64,000 nucleotides of DNA from Aeromonas salmonicida subsp. salmonicida (GCF_001643305.1 NZ_LSGW01000047.1:62001-126000), one strand, 5' to 3'; positions 47,578 to 56,935 are shown, counted from the first letter of the stretch. The notes: a model not told the origin generated them from the sequence alone. Translations and numbers: made by a program.

Positions 47578-49136
47578 AGCGAAGATTCCTGATAGAGGGG
47601 GTAGTGACGCAGGCGAATGCGGGCGATCAGCGCCCTGAGCTCCTGCTCCAGCGCCCTGTCTTCCAGCAGAGGCGCAAACTCGGCCCGCACCTGCTGCACC
47701 ATATGGGCCAGGGCCGGGCTGAGCGGGCGGGTGAAGGGCGTGGGCTGGGCCAGGCGCAGCTCGACCCCCTGTACCGCCGCCAGCAGACAGGCGGCCCCGA
47801 CTTGCTCGGTCAGGGTCAGCACCCGCAGGGCATCGCGCGCCGCTATGGTGCCCATGCTCACCTTGTCCTGGTTGTGGCACTCGGTGGAGCGTGAGAAGAC
47901 GCTGGCGGGCATGGTCTGCTTGAGCGCCTCCGCAGTCCAGGCCGAGACGCCGATCTGCACCGCCTTGAAGCCGTGGTTGATCATCTGCCGACCGGCCGGC
48001 GCCCCCGAGAGGTTGCTCGGCAGGCCGCCGTTGAACTTGGTGTCCACCAGCTGGGCCAGCTGGCGATCCAGCAGGTCCGCCAGATTGGCGATGGCCGTCT
48101 TCATGCTGTCCATGGCCATGGCGATGTGGCCGCCGTAGAAGTGGCCACCGTGCATCACGTGCTCCCCCTCCCCGTCGATCAGCGGGTTGTCGTTGGCGCT
48201 GTTGAGCTCGTTTTCGATGAGCTGGCGCCACCAGGGCAGGCTGTCGGCCACCACACCGATGACGTGGGGCGCGCAGCGCAATGAGTATCTGTCCTGCAGC
48301 CGGTCGCTGTGGCGCGGCAGCTCGCCGGCCACCAGATCCGACCTCAGCCAGGCCGCTATCCCCTGCATGCCGGGGTGGGGCTTGACGGCAAACAACCGCT
48401 CGTCGAAGTGGAAGGCGTTACCCCCCATGGCGACGCTCACCAACGCAGTGATCCGGGTCGCCAGTTGCATCAGGTAGTCGGCGCGGGCGTAGGCGAGACA
48501 GGCCAGCGCCGTCATCACGGAAGTGCCGTTCATCAGCGCCAGTCCCTCCTTGGGTCTCAGGGTCAGGGGAGTGATCCCCAGCTCCTGATAGACCTCGGCG
48601 GCGGGACGCAGTGCGCCATCGTGATGGAGCTCGCGCTCCCCCACCAGCACGGCGGCAACGTAGGAGAGCGGTGTCAGATCGCCGCTGGCGCCGACGGAGC
48701 CCTCTTCCGGTATGCGCGGTATGAGATCCTGTTCCAGCAGCCAGCAGAGCCTCTCGAGCAAACCCGGGCTGACGCCGGATACCCCCTGCGCCAGGGAGCA
48801 GAGCCGGGTCGCCAGTACGGCGCGACCGGCATCGAGCTCAAGATCCTCCCCCAGCCCGCAGCCGTGGAAGCGGGTCAGGTGCAGCGGCAGCTCTGGCACC
48901 AGCTCGGCGGGCACGGGTCGGGTCACCGAATCCCCGTAGCCTGTAGTCACCCCGTAGATGACCCCCTCCTCGGCCAGCAGTCGGTCGAGAAAATCGGCGC
49001 CCCGCTGGATGCGGGCCATAAAGGCGGGATCCCGGTTCAATGCCGGGCGGGCACGACGCTCTGCCAGCGCCACCACATCTTCGATGGTCAACGGCTCGGC
49101 ACCGAAGGTGACGTACTTCATCTCACTCTTGTTCAT
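47574..49136 (-). CDS. Aromatic amino acid ammonia-lyase (HAL/PAL/TAL family)
   Basis: A 520-residue MIO enzyme. The Ala-Ser-Gly that forms the MIO cofactor is at residues 150-152 (GSVGASGDLTPLSYV). The catalytic Tyr is in YGVTTGYG (61-68). The pocket segment LTRFHGCGLG places His91 where tyrosine ammonia-lyases have their selectivity His, so a 4-hydroxycinnamate product is possible (inference). It sits inside the APE operon, far from any hut genes, so it likely supplies the aryl starter. The start MNKSEMKYV overlaps the upstream gene by 14 bp; the ATG at 49121 is an alternative. Confidence 0.9.
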   Translation of the reverse strand: MNKSEMKYVTFGAEPLTIEDVVALAERRARPALNRDPAFMARIQRGADFLDRLLAEEGVIYGVTTGYGDSVTRPVPAELVPELPLHLTRFHGCGLGEDLELDAGRAVLATRLCSLAQGVSGVSPGLLERLCWLLEQDLIPRIPEEGSVGASGDLTPLSYVAAVLVGERELHHDGALRPAAEVYQELGITPLTLRPKEGLALMNGTSVMTALACLAYARADYLMQLATRITALVSVAMGGNAFHFDERLFAVKPHPGMQGIAAWLRSDLVAGELPRHSDRLQDRYSLRCAPHVIGVVADSLPWWRQLIENELNSANDNPLIDGEGEHVMHGGHFYGGHIAMAMDSMKTAIANLADLLDRQLAQLVDTKFNGGLPSNLSGAPAGRQMINHGFKAVQIGVSAWTAEALKQTMPASVFSRSTECHNQDKVSMGTIAARDALRVLTLTEQVGAACLLAAVQGVELRLAQPTPFTRPLSPALAHMVQQVRAEFAPLLEDRALEQELRALIARIRLRHYPLYQESSL

Positions 49137-50826
49137 CGGTCAGCTGCCAGAAATCAAAGAAGTTGAACCAGTCCAGCGGGGCGCGCAGGCAGTGATGCTG
49201 CAGGCGATCGGCATAGGCCTGCACCCGGGACGCGAGTATCTGTTGTCGTCCCTGGCGCGGCAGACTGAGGCTGTCGGCAAAGGGCTCGAAATGCACTCGA
49301 AAGCGCCCCTGCTCCTTGAGGCCGAACATCAGGTAAACCGGGCAACCCAGCACACTGGCCAGGGCAAAGGGACCGAGGGGAAAGGGGGCCGGCGCGTCGA
49401 GAAAATCGGCCCAGACCACCCGCTTCTCCCGGGTCACAGAGGTGCGATCGCCGACGATCACCACCCATTCCCCCTGATCCAGCTTCTCCTTGAGCAGGAT
49501 GGCGGTATCGGCCCCCATCTCCTGCACCTGGATGAGGTTGAGCCGTGAATCCGGGTTGATCTGCTTGAGCAAGGCGTTGAAGCGGGCCGCGTGACGGGTG
49601 AAGACCAGCGCATTGATGCGCACCTCCCCCTTGCGACTGCCAAGGGCCCGGCACAGCTCGAGGTCACCGAGGTGAGAGCCCAGCAGTAGCAAGCCCTTGC
49701 CGCTGTTGATGGCGGCCTCGTAGTGCTCCCTCCCCACCAGCTCGACCTGATCCTCTGCTATGTCGCCGCGCCAGCCGGCCAGCTTGTCGAGCGCAGACTC
49801 ACCAAAGCGCAGGAAGTGGCGAAAGCTCGATCTCGGCTCAGGGGGGAGCCGTATGCCCTGAGTACGGGAGAAGGCCTCAAGCCGGGCCAGATAGGCTTGG
49901 GATGCCTGACGCTGGGCGCGGCCGGTCAGCCAGAAGTAGCCGATGACGGGATAGAGCAGCAGAGAAAAGCCCCGCCGCCCCAGCAGGCGATAGCTGGCCA
50001 GCATGATCTGCATGCCGAGCAATGAGCCGCGCTCCGGCGTGCGCGACCAGTGGGTCCGGCGCTCGCGCCACAGCCGGGTCGCCCATGACCAGAGGCGGCG
50101 AGGCCCGCTCGTCAGGCGCAGCAGCAGATCCCACAACAGGCGGCACACCAGCCGGGTGTGCATCCAGGAGATATCGCGGTTGTCGCGCCAGAGCTGGAAA
50201 TGGGAGCTGCCATCGGCGGGATAGATGACCCGGGTCGGCACGAAACGCACCGCCACCCCGGCCCAGTGCAGGCGCACCATCACCTCGGTGTCAAAATCCA
50301 TCCGCCTGCCAAGCGCCACCTGTTCGAGCAGCGCACAGCTGGCCGCCAGCGGATAGACCCGAAAGCCGCACATGCTGTCCTTGATGGTAAACGACAGCGT
50401 CTCGATCCAGACCCAGACATGGGTGATGTAGCGGCCATAGAGGCGCCCTTTGGGCACGGAATCGTCGTAGACAGGGCGCCCCGAGATAAGCGCTTCGGGA
50501 TCCCGGTGCGCCTCGGCCAGCAGGGCCGGAATGTCTGCCAGATCGTGCTGGCCATCGGCATCCACCTGCAGGGCGTGGCTGAAACCGAGGCCATGGGCGT
50601 GGCGCAGCCCCGTCATCACGGCGCCGCCCTTGCCCTGGTTGTGCGAATGGCGCAGCAGGGTGACCCAGGGGTGGCAGGCGGCCAGCCCATCCAGCGCGGC
50701 GGCGGCGACGGGTTCGCTGCCATCGTCGATCAGCAGGCAGGGCAACTGGTAGCCGGCCAGCCGATCCAGTACGGCAGCCAGGGGGCCGGCGTGGTTGTAA
50801 CAGGGGATCAGGATGCAGGGCGTCAT
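49123..50826 (-). CDS. apeJ: APE glycosyltransferase-acyltransferase fusion (ApeJ-like)
   Basis: A 567-residue two-domain protein. Residues 1-235 form a family 2 glycosyltransferase (CILIPCYNHAGPLAAVLDRL, the DAD-type metal motif in ALQVDADGQHDLADIPALLA). The rest is an LpxL-like acyltransferase with the H-x4-E motif in LLGSHLGDLELCRALGSRKG. It likely attaches sugar and acyl groups that anchor the aryl polyene to a membrane lipid. ATGA overlap with apeI. Confidence 0.9.
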   Translation of the reverse strand: MTPCILIPCYNHAGPLAAVLDRLAGYQLPCLLIDDGSEPVAAAALDGLAACHPWVTLLRHSHNQGKGGAVMTGLRHAHGLGFSHALQVDADGQHDLADIPALLAEAHRDPEALISGRPVYDDSVPKGRLYGRYITHVWVWIETLSFTIKDSMCGFRVYPLAASCALLEQVALGRRMDFDTEVMVRLHWAGVAVRFVPTRVIYPADGSSHFQLWRDNRDISWMHTRLVCRLLWDLLLRLTSGPRRLWSWATRLWRERRTHWSRTPERGSLLGMQIMLASYRLLGRRGFSLLLYPVIGYFWLTGRAQRQASQAYLARLEAFSRTQGIRLPPEPRSSFRHFLRFGESALDKLAGWRGDIAEDQVELVGREHYEAAINSGKGLLLLGSHLGDLELCRALGSRKGEVRINALVFTRHAARFNALLKQINPDSRLNLIQVQEMGADTAILLKEKLDQGEWVVIVGDRTSVTREKRVVWADFLDAPAPFPLGPFALASVLGCPVYLMFGLKEQGRFRVHFEPFADSLSLPRQGRQQILASRVQAYADRLQHHCLRAPLDWFNFFDFWQLTDEQE

Positions 50827-51194
50827 GGGATGAAGCGCACCCGTCCGCTGCTCGCCAGCTCATCCCCCAGCGTATAGCTGAAAACGAGCTGATCCTTTTG
50901 TGGCTGCCACTGCAGGCTCAGGCTGCACTCGGCCCCCGGCCGCAGCGGACGCTGGAACTTGAGCTGATCCAGCCCGTGAAACGGCAGCTCCAGGTTGAGC
51001 CGACTGGCGGCATAGTGCATGACCCAGTGGATCTGGGTGACCCCTGGCAGCAGGGGCGCCCCGGGAAAGTGGCCCGCAAACCAGGGCAGCTCCGGATCGA
51101 GCCGCAGGTGCAGGCGCACGCCATCGGCCAGCGTCTCGCAGCCCAGCACTGTCGGCAGCGAGTTCATCGGCAGCGTGTCAGCAGAGAGGCTCAT
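50823..51194 (-). CDS. apeI: APE 3-hydroxyacyl dehydratase (ApeI-like)
   Basis: A 123-residue hot-dog protein with PWFAGHFPGAPLLPGVTQIH, containing the GHFPGxPxLPG motif of FabA/FabZ-type dehydratases and its catalytic His. It would partner ApeP. The start at 51194 overlaps apeH by 17 bp; MNSLPTVLG at 51167 is a shorter alternative without a ribosome-binding site. Confidence 0.9.
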   Translation of the reverse strand: MSLSADTLPMNSLPTVLGCETLADGVRLHLRLDPELPWFAGHFPGAPLLPGVTQIHWVMHYAASRLNLELPFHGLDQLKFQRPLRPGAECSLSLQWQPQKDQLVFSYTLGDELASSGRVRFIP

Positions 51195-52548
51195 CGAACA
51201 GCTCCTTGAGTTGTGGCCAGGGGCGTTTTCCCTGGGCGTTGACGGGCATGCTCTCGACCCGGCGCAGGCTGCGCGGCAGGGCGACCGGTTCGAGCCAGGG
51301 GCGCAGTTGCTGGCGCAGGGCCAACAGGAAGCGGCCCTGACCCAGTTCAGCCCAGCGGGCGGCCCCCAATTCGCTCAGCACTAGCACGGCGCCGAGGATC
51401 TGACGCTGGCCTTGCTGCAGGGGCAGCACGGCGGCCTGCTCCACCTCAGGCAGGGCTTGCAGGCGCGCCTCCACCTCGTCGAGGGAGATTCGCTTCTCCT
51501 CCAGCTTGATCACCCTGTCCTGACGCCCCAGCAGCTCGAACCCTGCCTCCTTCATCAGGATGCGATCGGCGCAGGCCAGCCAGCCGTCCTCTGCCAGGAA
51601 GGGGGAGCGCAGCAGCAAGCCCTGATCCGGGCCGACCCGCACCTCAACCCCGGGCAAGGGAGTCCAGGGGGTCTGCGCCTGATTGCGCTGGCGCCAGCCG
51701 ATGCCGCCGGTCTCGCTGCTGCCGAAGATCTCTACCGGCAGCTGGCCGAGCAGCGCCCAGGCCTGATGGGCATCCCCGGGTTGCAGGGGACCGCCAGAGG
51801 AGACGATAAGGCGGCAGCCCGCAGCGGGAATGGCCGGATCGAGCCGGCTGAGAAAAGCGGGGGAAGCGATCAGCACCCAGGGGGCGGTTTGCACCGCCAG
51901 CTGCTCCGGATAGTCGATGCTGCGGCGATCGAACGGACGACCGAGGGCCAGAGGCAGCAGGATGCGAAACAGCAGGCCGTAGATGTGCTGGTGACTGACG
52001 CTGGCCAGCACCCGGGTATCGGCCAGGGTCTCGCCCCAGAGCGCCATCTGCACCCGCAGCTCGGCCTCCAGCTGTGGCCAGGCTTTGGGGATCGCCTTGG
52101 GCTCGCCGGTGGAGCCCGAGCTGAACAGGGTCAGATCGAGATGCTCGGGTGTCAGGTCGGCGCGCTCTGCATCCCGCTCGTCATGGCAATCGGCAAGGGG
52201 CAGCCGCAACTGGGGCATATCAAGCCCATCGACTGGCAGCTCGCCATCGGTGAGCAGGCCGTCAAACTGATCCCGCAGCGCCAGCAGCCCGGCCACCCGT
52301 TGATGGCCCGGCAAGATGGCTTGATGACCGCCGAGGGCGCAGGCGAGCAACGCTTGCGCAAACAGCAAGCTGTCATCGAAGCAGAGCGCCCAGCGCGCGT
52401 GCGACTGCCCGGGGCGAGCATGGCGTGCCATGGCCCGGGCCAGTTGCAGGCTGCCAAGGCGTAGCTCGGCCAGAGTCACCTCACCGCCTTGACCGAACGC
52501 CACCAGCTGGTCGTCGTCCTGCTGCCAGAGCGTTTGCAGCAGGGTCAT
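51178..52548 (-). CDS. apeH: APE aryl acyl-ACP ligase (ApeH-like, AMP-binding)
   Basis: A 456-residue adenylate-forming enzyme. The P-loop is LTLFSSGSTGEPKAIPKAWP, the adenine motif IFGSSETGGIGWRQ, and the hinge LLGRQDRVIKLEEKRISLDE. The C-terminal catalytic Lys lies in PVNAQGKRPWPQLK. It would activate the aryl starter acid and load it on an acyl carrier protein. The true start MTLLQTLWQQ overlaps apeG by ATGA. Confidence 0.92.
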   Translation of the reverse strand: MTLLQTLWQQDDDQLVAFGQGGEVTLAELRLGSLQLARAMARHARPGQSHARWALCFDDSLLFAQALLACALGGHQAILPGHQRVAGLLALRDQFDGLLTDGELPVDGLDMPQLRLPLADCHDERDAERADLTPEHLDLTLFSSGSTGEPKAIPKAWPQLEAELRVQMALWGETLADTRVLASVSHQHIYGLLFRILLPLALGRPFDRRSIDYPEQLAVQTAPWVLIASPAFLSRLDPAIPAAGCRLIVSSGGPLQPGDAHQAWALLGQLPVEIFGSSETGGIGWRQRNQAQTPWTPLPGVEVRVGPDQGLLLRSPFLAEDGWLACADRILMKEAGFELLGRQDRVIKLEEKRISLDEVEARLQALPEVEQAAVLPLQQGQRQILGAVLVLSELGAARWAELGQGRFLLALRQQLRPWLEPVALPRSLRRVESMPVNAQGKRPWPQLKELFDEPLC

Positions 52549-53132
52549 GGAGCCAGCCTCTTCATCAGCCGCCGGCGTACCAGATACTCCCCAGCCATCA
52601 AAGCGCCCATCAACCCATAGCTGATGAGGCCGTTGTAGAGGCTCCAGAGCGCCAGATCGCCGTACCAGATGGTGAAGGCCGCCAGGGCGCCATTGACCAC
52701 GAAGAAGCCGCACCAGATCTGGGTCACCCGCCGGGTGTAACCGATGGCGACATCCGGCAGGCGGGGATCCTGCAAGCGGGCCAGCCGCTCCACCAGACTC
52801 ATGGGGCGGGTCAGGCTCCAGCCAAACAGGCAGAGCAGCGCCAGGCTCACCGCCAGCGGGTAATAGAGCAACCAGTGGCGGGCAGAGAATAGCGCCGACA
52901 GCAGGATCAGCCCCAGACCGATGCAGGCCAGCAGGCGACCCAGCCAGAGCCACTCGGGCAGGGGACCAAACCGGACCCGCCGCTTGAGCAGACCCGGCAG
53001 CAGCCGCAAGGAGAAGATGACCAGCAGACCCACCAGCAGCGGAGTCTGGCTGGTGTGAGTCAGCCCCCAGTACACCGCCAGCGGGTAGAGCAGGAGGGCA
53101 CCACCGGCCAGCCAGGAGAGCCAGCGCGTCAT
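52545..53132 (-). CDS. apeG: APE cluster membrane protein (ApeG-like, COG4648)
   Basis: A 195-residue inner-membrane protein with about six helices (WLSWLAGGALLLYPLAVYWG, PLLVGLLVIFSLRLLPGLLK, GLILLSALFSARHWLLYYPL). The pattern matches the uncharacterised membrane protein always found in APE clusters. The start is MTRWLSWLAG. A role in lipid-linked steps is likely but unproven. Confidence 0.85.
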   Translation of the reverse strand: MTRWLSWLAGGALLLYPLAVYWGLTHTSQTPLLVGLLVIFSLRLLPGLLKRRVRFGPLPEWLWLGRLLACIGLGLILLSALFSARHWLLYYPLAVSLALLCLFGWSLTRPMSLVERLARLQDPRLPDVAIGYTRRVTQIWCGFFVVNGALAAFTIWYGDLALWSLYNGLISYGLMGALMAGEYLVRRRLMKRLAP

Positions 53133-53151
53133 GATCTGGCGCGCATCCGCA

Positions 53152-53400
53152 TCAGGCGCCGGCGAGCAGACGCTCGACCGCATCCACAACGTCATTGACG
53201 CTGCGCACCGACTTGAACTCTTCCGGCTTTATCTTCTTGCCGGTCAGCTTTTGCAGGTGCACCACCAGATCGATGGCATCTATGCTGTCGAGCTCGAGAT
53301 CCTGATAGAGGCGTGCCTCGGGAGTGATGGCCTCTTCATCGACTTCGAACAGATCGACAAGGGCGGTTTTGATCTGGGCAAAGATGTCGTCACGGGTCAT
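53152..53400 (-). CDS. apeF: APE acyl carrier protein (ApeF-like)
   Basis: An 82-residue ACP. The phosphopantetheine-accepting Ser39 is in LYQDLELDSIDAIDLV. It lies 3 bp after apeE. Two ACPs are typical of APE systems. Confidence 0.95.
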   Translation of the reverse strand: MTRDDIFAQIKTALVDLFEVDEEAITPEARLYQDLELDSIDAIDLVVHLQKLTGKKIKPEEFKSVRSVNDVVDAVERLLAGA

Positions 53401-53403
53401 GGC

Positions 53404-53670
53404 TCAGGCCTCCCCTTTCGACTGGGCCTGCACCAGGGCGACCAGGGCTGCGACTGAGGCAAAGTGACGACGGGTATTCTCATCCTCGGCGGAGAGCACT
53501 ATGCCGTAGCGGCCCTTGATGGCAAGGCCCAGCTCCAGCGCATCGATAGAGTCCAGTCCCAGGCCATCACCGAACAGCGGGGCCTGGCTGTCTATATCTT
53601 CAGGGGTCAGTCCCTCGAGGTTGAGACTGTCGATGATGAGTTGTTTGATCTCTAGGTGCAGGTCTTGCAT
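53404..53670 (-). CDS. apeE: APE acyl carrier protein (ApeE-like)
   Basis: An 88-residue ACP starting MQDLHLEIKQLIIDSLNLEG, with the modified Ser41 in FGDGLGLDSIDALELGLAIK. The start at 53670 matches the usual MQ- beginning of this family. A frame from an ATGA overlap with apeD at 53691 (MTAYGTV) is possible and would add seven residues. Confidence 0.94.
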   Translation of the reverse strand: MQDLHLEIKQLIIDSLNLEGLTPEDIDSQAPLFGDGLGLDSIDALELGLAIKGRYGIVLSAEDENTRRHFASVAALVALVQAQSKGEA

Positions 53671-53687
53671 AACTGTTCCATACGCTG

Positions 53688-54446
53688 TCATTGGAGCCCT
53701 GTTTGCAGGGTCCGGGTGAGAAAACGGGTCAACTGGCGCGCGGCCAGAGCGCTGCTCTGTCCGGTAGCGACCACCTCGTCTGGCGCCACTTGCGGCAGGA
53801 ATTCTATGGTGAAGGTCGGCTTATTTTCCGGGATCTTGAACCATTTGTCCTGCTTGGTGAGAAATCGGGTGTTGCAGTGGATCCGCACCGGTTGCAGGGG
53901 CACCTGGCTGCGCACCGCCAACTGGGCAGCGCCCCGTTGCAACTTGATGGGCTCCCCCGGTGTGGTGCGGGTGCCCTCAGGGAAGATCAGCAACAGACCG
54001 CCGGCCTGGATCCGCGCCATGCAAAGGGGCAGGAGGCGCTCCGCCTCTACGTTGGGAATATAATCTGCCGCCCTGACCACACCGCCCACGAAAGGGTTGC
54101 GCCAGAGGGATTGCTTGACGATGCAGTCGCACACCGGCATCTCGGCGGCCAGCATGACGTAATCGAGCAGGCTGGGGTGATTGGCCACTACCAGGGCGCC
54201 GCGCAAGTCGACGGGCATGCCGCTCACCCGATAATCCAGCACGCCCCAGCCGCGCAGCACACCAAGAAACAGCCGAAAGCTGTGGCGTATGGTCAGCTGG
54301 GCCAGGGTACGCCGTCGCTCACCGCGCAGGCAGAGCGCCAGCAACGGAAACCAGAACAGGGTGAGCAGCAGACCGCCCACCCCGAACAGAGCGAAGCCAA
54401 GGGCCGTGCCAAGCAGGCGCCAGCACAGGTTCAGCGCCGCTGCCAT
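53688..54446 (-). CDS. apeD: APE lysophospholipid acyltransferase-like protein (ApeD-like)
   Basis: A 252-residue membrane-associated acyltransferase. Two hydrophobic segments are at the N-terminus (LLGTALGFALFGVGGLLLTL). The H-x4-D motif is in VVANHPSLLDYVMLAAEMP and the substrate motif in LLIFPEGTRTTPGEPIKLQR. The start MAAALNLCWR has AGGAG upstream and overlaps apeC by 16 bp. It probably acylates the lipid carrier of the polyene. Confidence 0.92.
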   Translation of the reverse strand: MAAALNLCWRLLGTALGFALFGVGGLLLTLFWFPLLALCLRGERRRTLAQLTIRHSFRLFLGVLRGWGVLDYRVSGMPVDLRGALVVANHPSLLDYVMLAAEMPVCDCIVKQSLWRNPFVGGVVRAADYIPNVEAERLLPLCMARIQAGGLLLIFPEGTRTTPGEPIKLQRGAAQLAVRSQVPLQPVRIHCNTRFLTKQDKWFKIPENKPTFTIEFLPQVAPDEVVATGQSSALAARQLTRFLTRTLQTGLQ

Positions 54447-55150
54447 GTCCACTCCTGCCGGCCATTGCAAAGGGTCAGTGCCGATTCATCCCGCAGCAGG
54501 GCCCGCCAGAAGGCCAGCGACTGAGGCAAAGTCGAAGTTGCCCCGGATCCCGGACTCACGCCACTCGCAGCTTGGCAGCACCACTGCTCACCGGCCTGCA
54601 ATATCAGCCCCAGTGCATGGGGTGGCGCCTCGTCTGGCAGCCAAGGGTGATGAAAATCCGGCACAGGCCCCTCGAACGCCACCAACAGCACCTGTTGAGC
54701 ACCGGCGTGCAAGGCCGCAACCGCCTCGGTAAACCCCGCCATCAATCCGCCCTCTCCCGCCGCCAGCGACGTCATCGGAATGGCGGCCTGGCCCTGGATG
54801 GAACAGAGGCCGGCGGCCGTATTGTGGACTGACATGGAAAAATCCGTGGGTGAGAGCGCCTGTCTGGCCGCCAGCGCCTGCAACAGGGTCACGGAACGAG
54901 CCAGCTCGCCGTGTCGACTGACGAAGATGGCGTAATCGACGGGATGGCGGGCCAACAGGCTCAAGCCGACCTGCACCGCCAACCGGGAACCCTGGCTCAG
55001 GCGACGCGCCATCATCATGGGCAACAGAGGAGTGGCAGGAAATGGTACCGCCGCAGGCCATTGACCCCACTGCGCCCACTCCTGCCAGTCGCGTTCGTCG
55101 ACCAGACCTGGTGACAGTGCCTGACTAGCTTGCAGCGAAAAAGAGAGCAT
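54431..55150 (-). CDS. apeC: APE chain-length factor (ApeC-like ketosynthase homologue)
   Basis: A 239-residue protein of the short ketosynthase-like family without a catalytic pair. FSMSVHNTAAGLCSIQGQAA holds the position where an active ketosynthase would have its Cys. PVDYAIFVSRHGELARSVTL and SLAAGEGGLMAGFTEAVAAL are diagnostic. In characterised systems ApeC forms a heterodimer with ApeO and sets chain length. First gene of the minus-strand operon; AGGACAGG stands upstream of its ATG. Confidence 0.88.
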   Translation of the reverse strand: MLSFSLQASQALSPGLVDERDWQEWAQWGQWPAAVPFPATPLLPMMMARRLSQGSRLAVQVGLSLLARHPVDYAIFVSRHGELARSVTLLQALAARQALSPTDFSMSVHNTAAGLCSIQGQAAIPMTSLAAGEGGLMAGFTEAVAALHAGAQQVLLVAFEGPVPDFHHPWLPDEAPPHALGLILQAGEQWCCQAASGVSPGSGATSTLPQSLAFWRALLRDESALTLCNGRQEWTWQRR

Positions 55151-55400
55151 ATTTCAGGCAACCTGTCCTTAACATTTGGCGTGAGCGCGAAGACGGTAAA
55201 AGGCACTCACCCGCTGGGCAGTGCCTGCTCCATGGAAATTAACAATTGGAGTCATCACATTAATGCTGCGCGAATAATACCATTATTCGTCAAAAATAAT
55301 AGCTGGCGCAGATTATCTATTGGCATAGTGATTGAAAATAAATGATTTGTGTTGTCTCATTGCCATGCCCTCAATATTGAATATCGTCGCAAGGAATATT
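55151..55400. promoter_or_regulatory. Divergent APE promoter region
   Basis: 250 bp between the first minus-strand APE gene and the plus-strand lipoprotein gene, AT-rich in 55230-55400. Both transcription units of the cluster must start here. No specific -10/-35 or operator was assigned with confidence. Confidence 0.55.
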
Positions 55401-55793
55401 ATGAAAGTTATTAACAAGGTATCCCTGTTGCTGGCCTGCGCCCTGCTGGCCGCCTGCTCCACCAGCCAGCCCATTCGCAATATGGCCGCCAACCCGGTTG
55501 CCTTTACTCTGACTGAAGATCAGGTAGCCAGTGCCATTATCACGGCGGGGATCAGTAAAAGCTGGGTAATGAAAAAAGAGAAGCCAGGACTTATTCGCGG
55601 CCAAGTCAATGTGCGCCAACATCAGGCGGTGATCGATATTCCATATAGCGCTCACGACTATTCCATTAATTATGTGAGCAGCGTCAATCTGGATGATAAA
55701 GGCAAGGGCAACATTCATCGCAGTTATAACCGCTGGGTACTGGGCCTGAATCAGGCCATCCAGACCGAACTCGCCCGCGCAAACAGCCGCTGA
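55401..55793 (+). CDS. Small lipoprotein at the head of the APE cluster (ApeA-like)
   Basis: A 130-residue lipoprotein. The signal peptide KVSLLLACALLAACSTS has the lipobox LAAC near residues 17-20. The body (LTEDQVASAIITAGISKSWV, VNVRQHQAVIDIPYSAHDYS, NRWVLGLNQAIQTELARAN) is a compact beta-rich domain. AAGGA precedes the ATG at 55401. It is followed 18 bp later by the methyltransferase gene, the order reported for APE clusters. Confidence 0.75.
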   Translation: MKVINKVSLLLACALLAACSTSQPIRNMAANPVAFTLTEDQVASAIITAGISKSWVMKKEKPGLIRGQVNVRQHQAVIDIPYSAHDYSINYVSSVNLDDKGKGNIHRSYNRWVLGLNQAIQTELARANSR

Positions 55794-55811
55794 TCCGGCA
55801 GGAGCCATCCA

Positions 55812-56888
55812 GTGAACCACTATCAGGCAGACCCCTATAACGCGCTGGAGGCCATCAGTGCGGCCCAGAAGATCGCCTTCGGGCCCATGTTGTTCCAGGC
55901 CAGCTGGTGTCTGCGTGAAACCGGGGTGCTCGCCTTTCTCGAGACCCGTGGCCAGCAGGGTGCGCCGCTGGCACAGATAGCCCGTGCGTGCGAGCTGAGC
56001 GAATATGCCGTCAGCGTTCTGCTGGACATGGGGCTCAGCGGCGGACTCTGCTACCTGGCCGGCGAGCACTATGTGCTGGGCCGGGTCGGCAAATATCTGC
56101 AGCACGATGCCATGAGCCGGGTCAATTTCGACTTCACCCAGCACGTCTGCTATCAGCCCCTCGCCCACCTGCTCGATGCCATCCGTCAGGGCACACCGGC
56201 CGGCTTGCAGGAATTCGGCCCCTGGCAGACCCTCTACCCGCACTTGAGCGAGCTGCCGGAGCCTGCCCGCAGCAGCTGGTTTGCGTTTGATCACTTCTAC
56301 TCCGACTGGGCGTTCCAGCAGGCCCAGGACAAGGTGTTCAGCTATGAACCAAGCCACCTTTACGATCTGGGCGGCAACACCGGCAAGTGGGCCATCGCTT
56401 GTGCCAAGCGGGATCCCGCCCTGCACGTCACCATTCTGGACTTGCCCGAGCAGCTGGCACTGGCCCGCCTGAGTATTGAAGAGGCGGGTCTCGGCGAGCG
56501 AGTACAGGGTCATGGGGTGGATCTGCTGCAACCGGGCCCCTTGCCCGGCGAGGCAGACATCTGGTGGATGAGCCAATTCCTCGACTGCTTCAGCCACGAA
56601 CAGATAGTCGCCATCCTGAACCGGATCCGGCATTGCATGAAACCCGATGCCCGGGTCTGCATCCTGGAGCTGTTCTGGGACCGGCAGACCTTCGAAGCCG
56701 CCAGTTTCAGTCTCAACGCCACCTCCCTCTACTTCACCTGTCTGGCCAACGGCAACAGCCGCTTCTATCACTCCAAACAGATCTACCAGTGCCTGCGCGA
56801 GGCGCATTTCCACGTGGAGGAAGAGCACGAGATCCCGGGCCCGGGCCATACCCTGCTGGTTGCCCGCCCGCTGCACACGGGGCCATAA
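55812..56888 (+). CDS. SAM-dependent methyltransferase (ApeB-like)
   Basis: A 358-residue O-methyltransferase-like protein. An N-terminal dimerisation/winged-helix part (LFQASWCLRETGVLAFLETR, CELSEYAVSVLLDMGLSGGL) precedes the Rossmann domain with motif I YDLGGNTGKWAIACAKRDP. The end includes ARVCILELFWDR and FHVEEEHEIPGPGHTLLVAR. The start is a GTG after CAGGAG. It could methylate the aryl head of the polyene or a precursor. Confidence 0.85.
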   Translation: MNHYQADPYNALEAISAAQKIAFGPMLFQASWCLRETGVLAFLETRGQQGAPLAQIARACELSEYAVSVLLDMGLSGGLCYLAGEHYVLGRVGKYLQHDAMSRVNFDFTQHVCYQPLAHLLDAIRQGTPAGLQEFGPWQTLYPHLSELPEPARSSWFAFDHFYSDWAFQQAQDKVFSYEPSHLYDLGGNTGKWAIACAKRDPALHVTILDLPEQLALARLSIEEAGLGERVQGHGVDLLQPGPLPGEADIWWMSQFLDCFSHEQIVAILNRIRHCMKPDARVCILELFWDRQTFEAASFSLNATSLYFTCLANGNSRFYHSKQIYQCLREAHFHVEEEHEIPGPGHTLLVARPLHTGP

Positions 56889-56935
56889 TGCCCGCCGCAG
56901 ATCGGATATAACGATGAAACCTGAAGGAGTACGGC

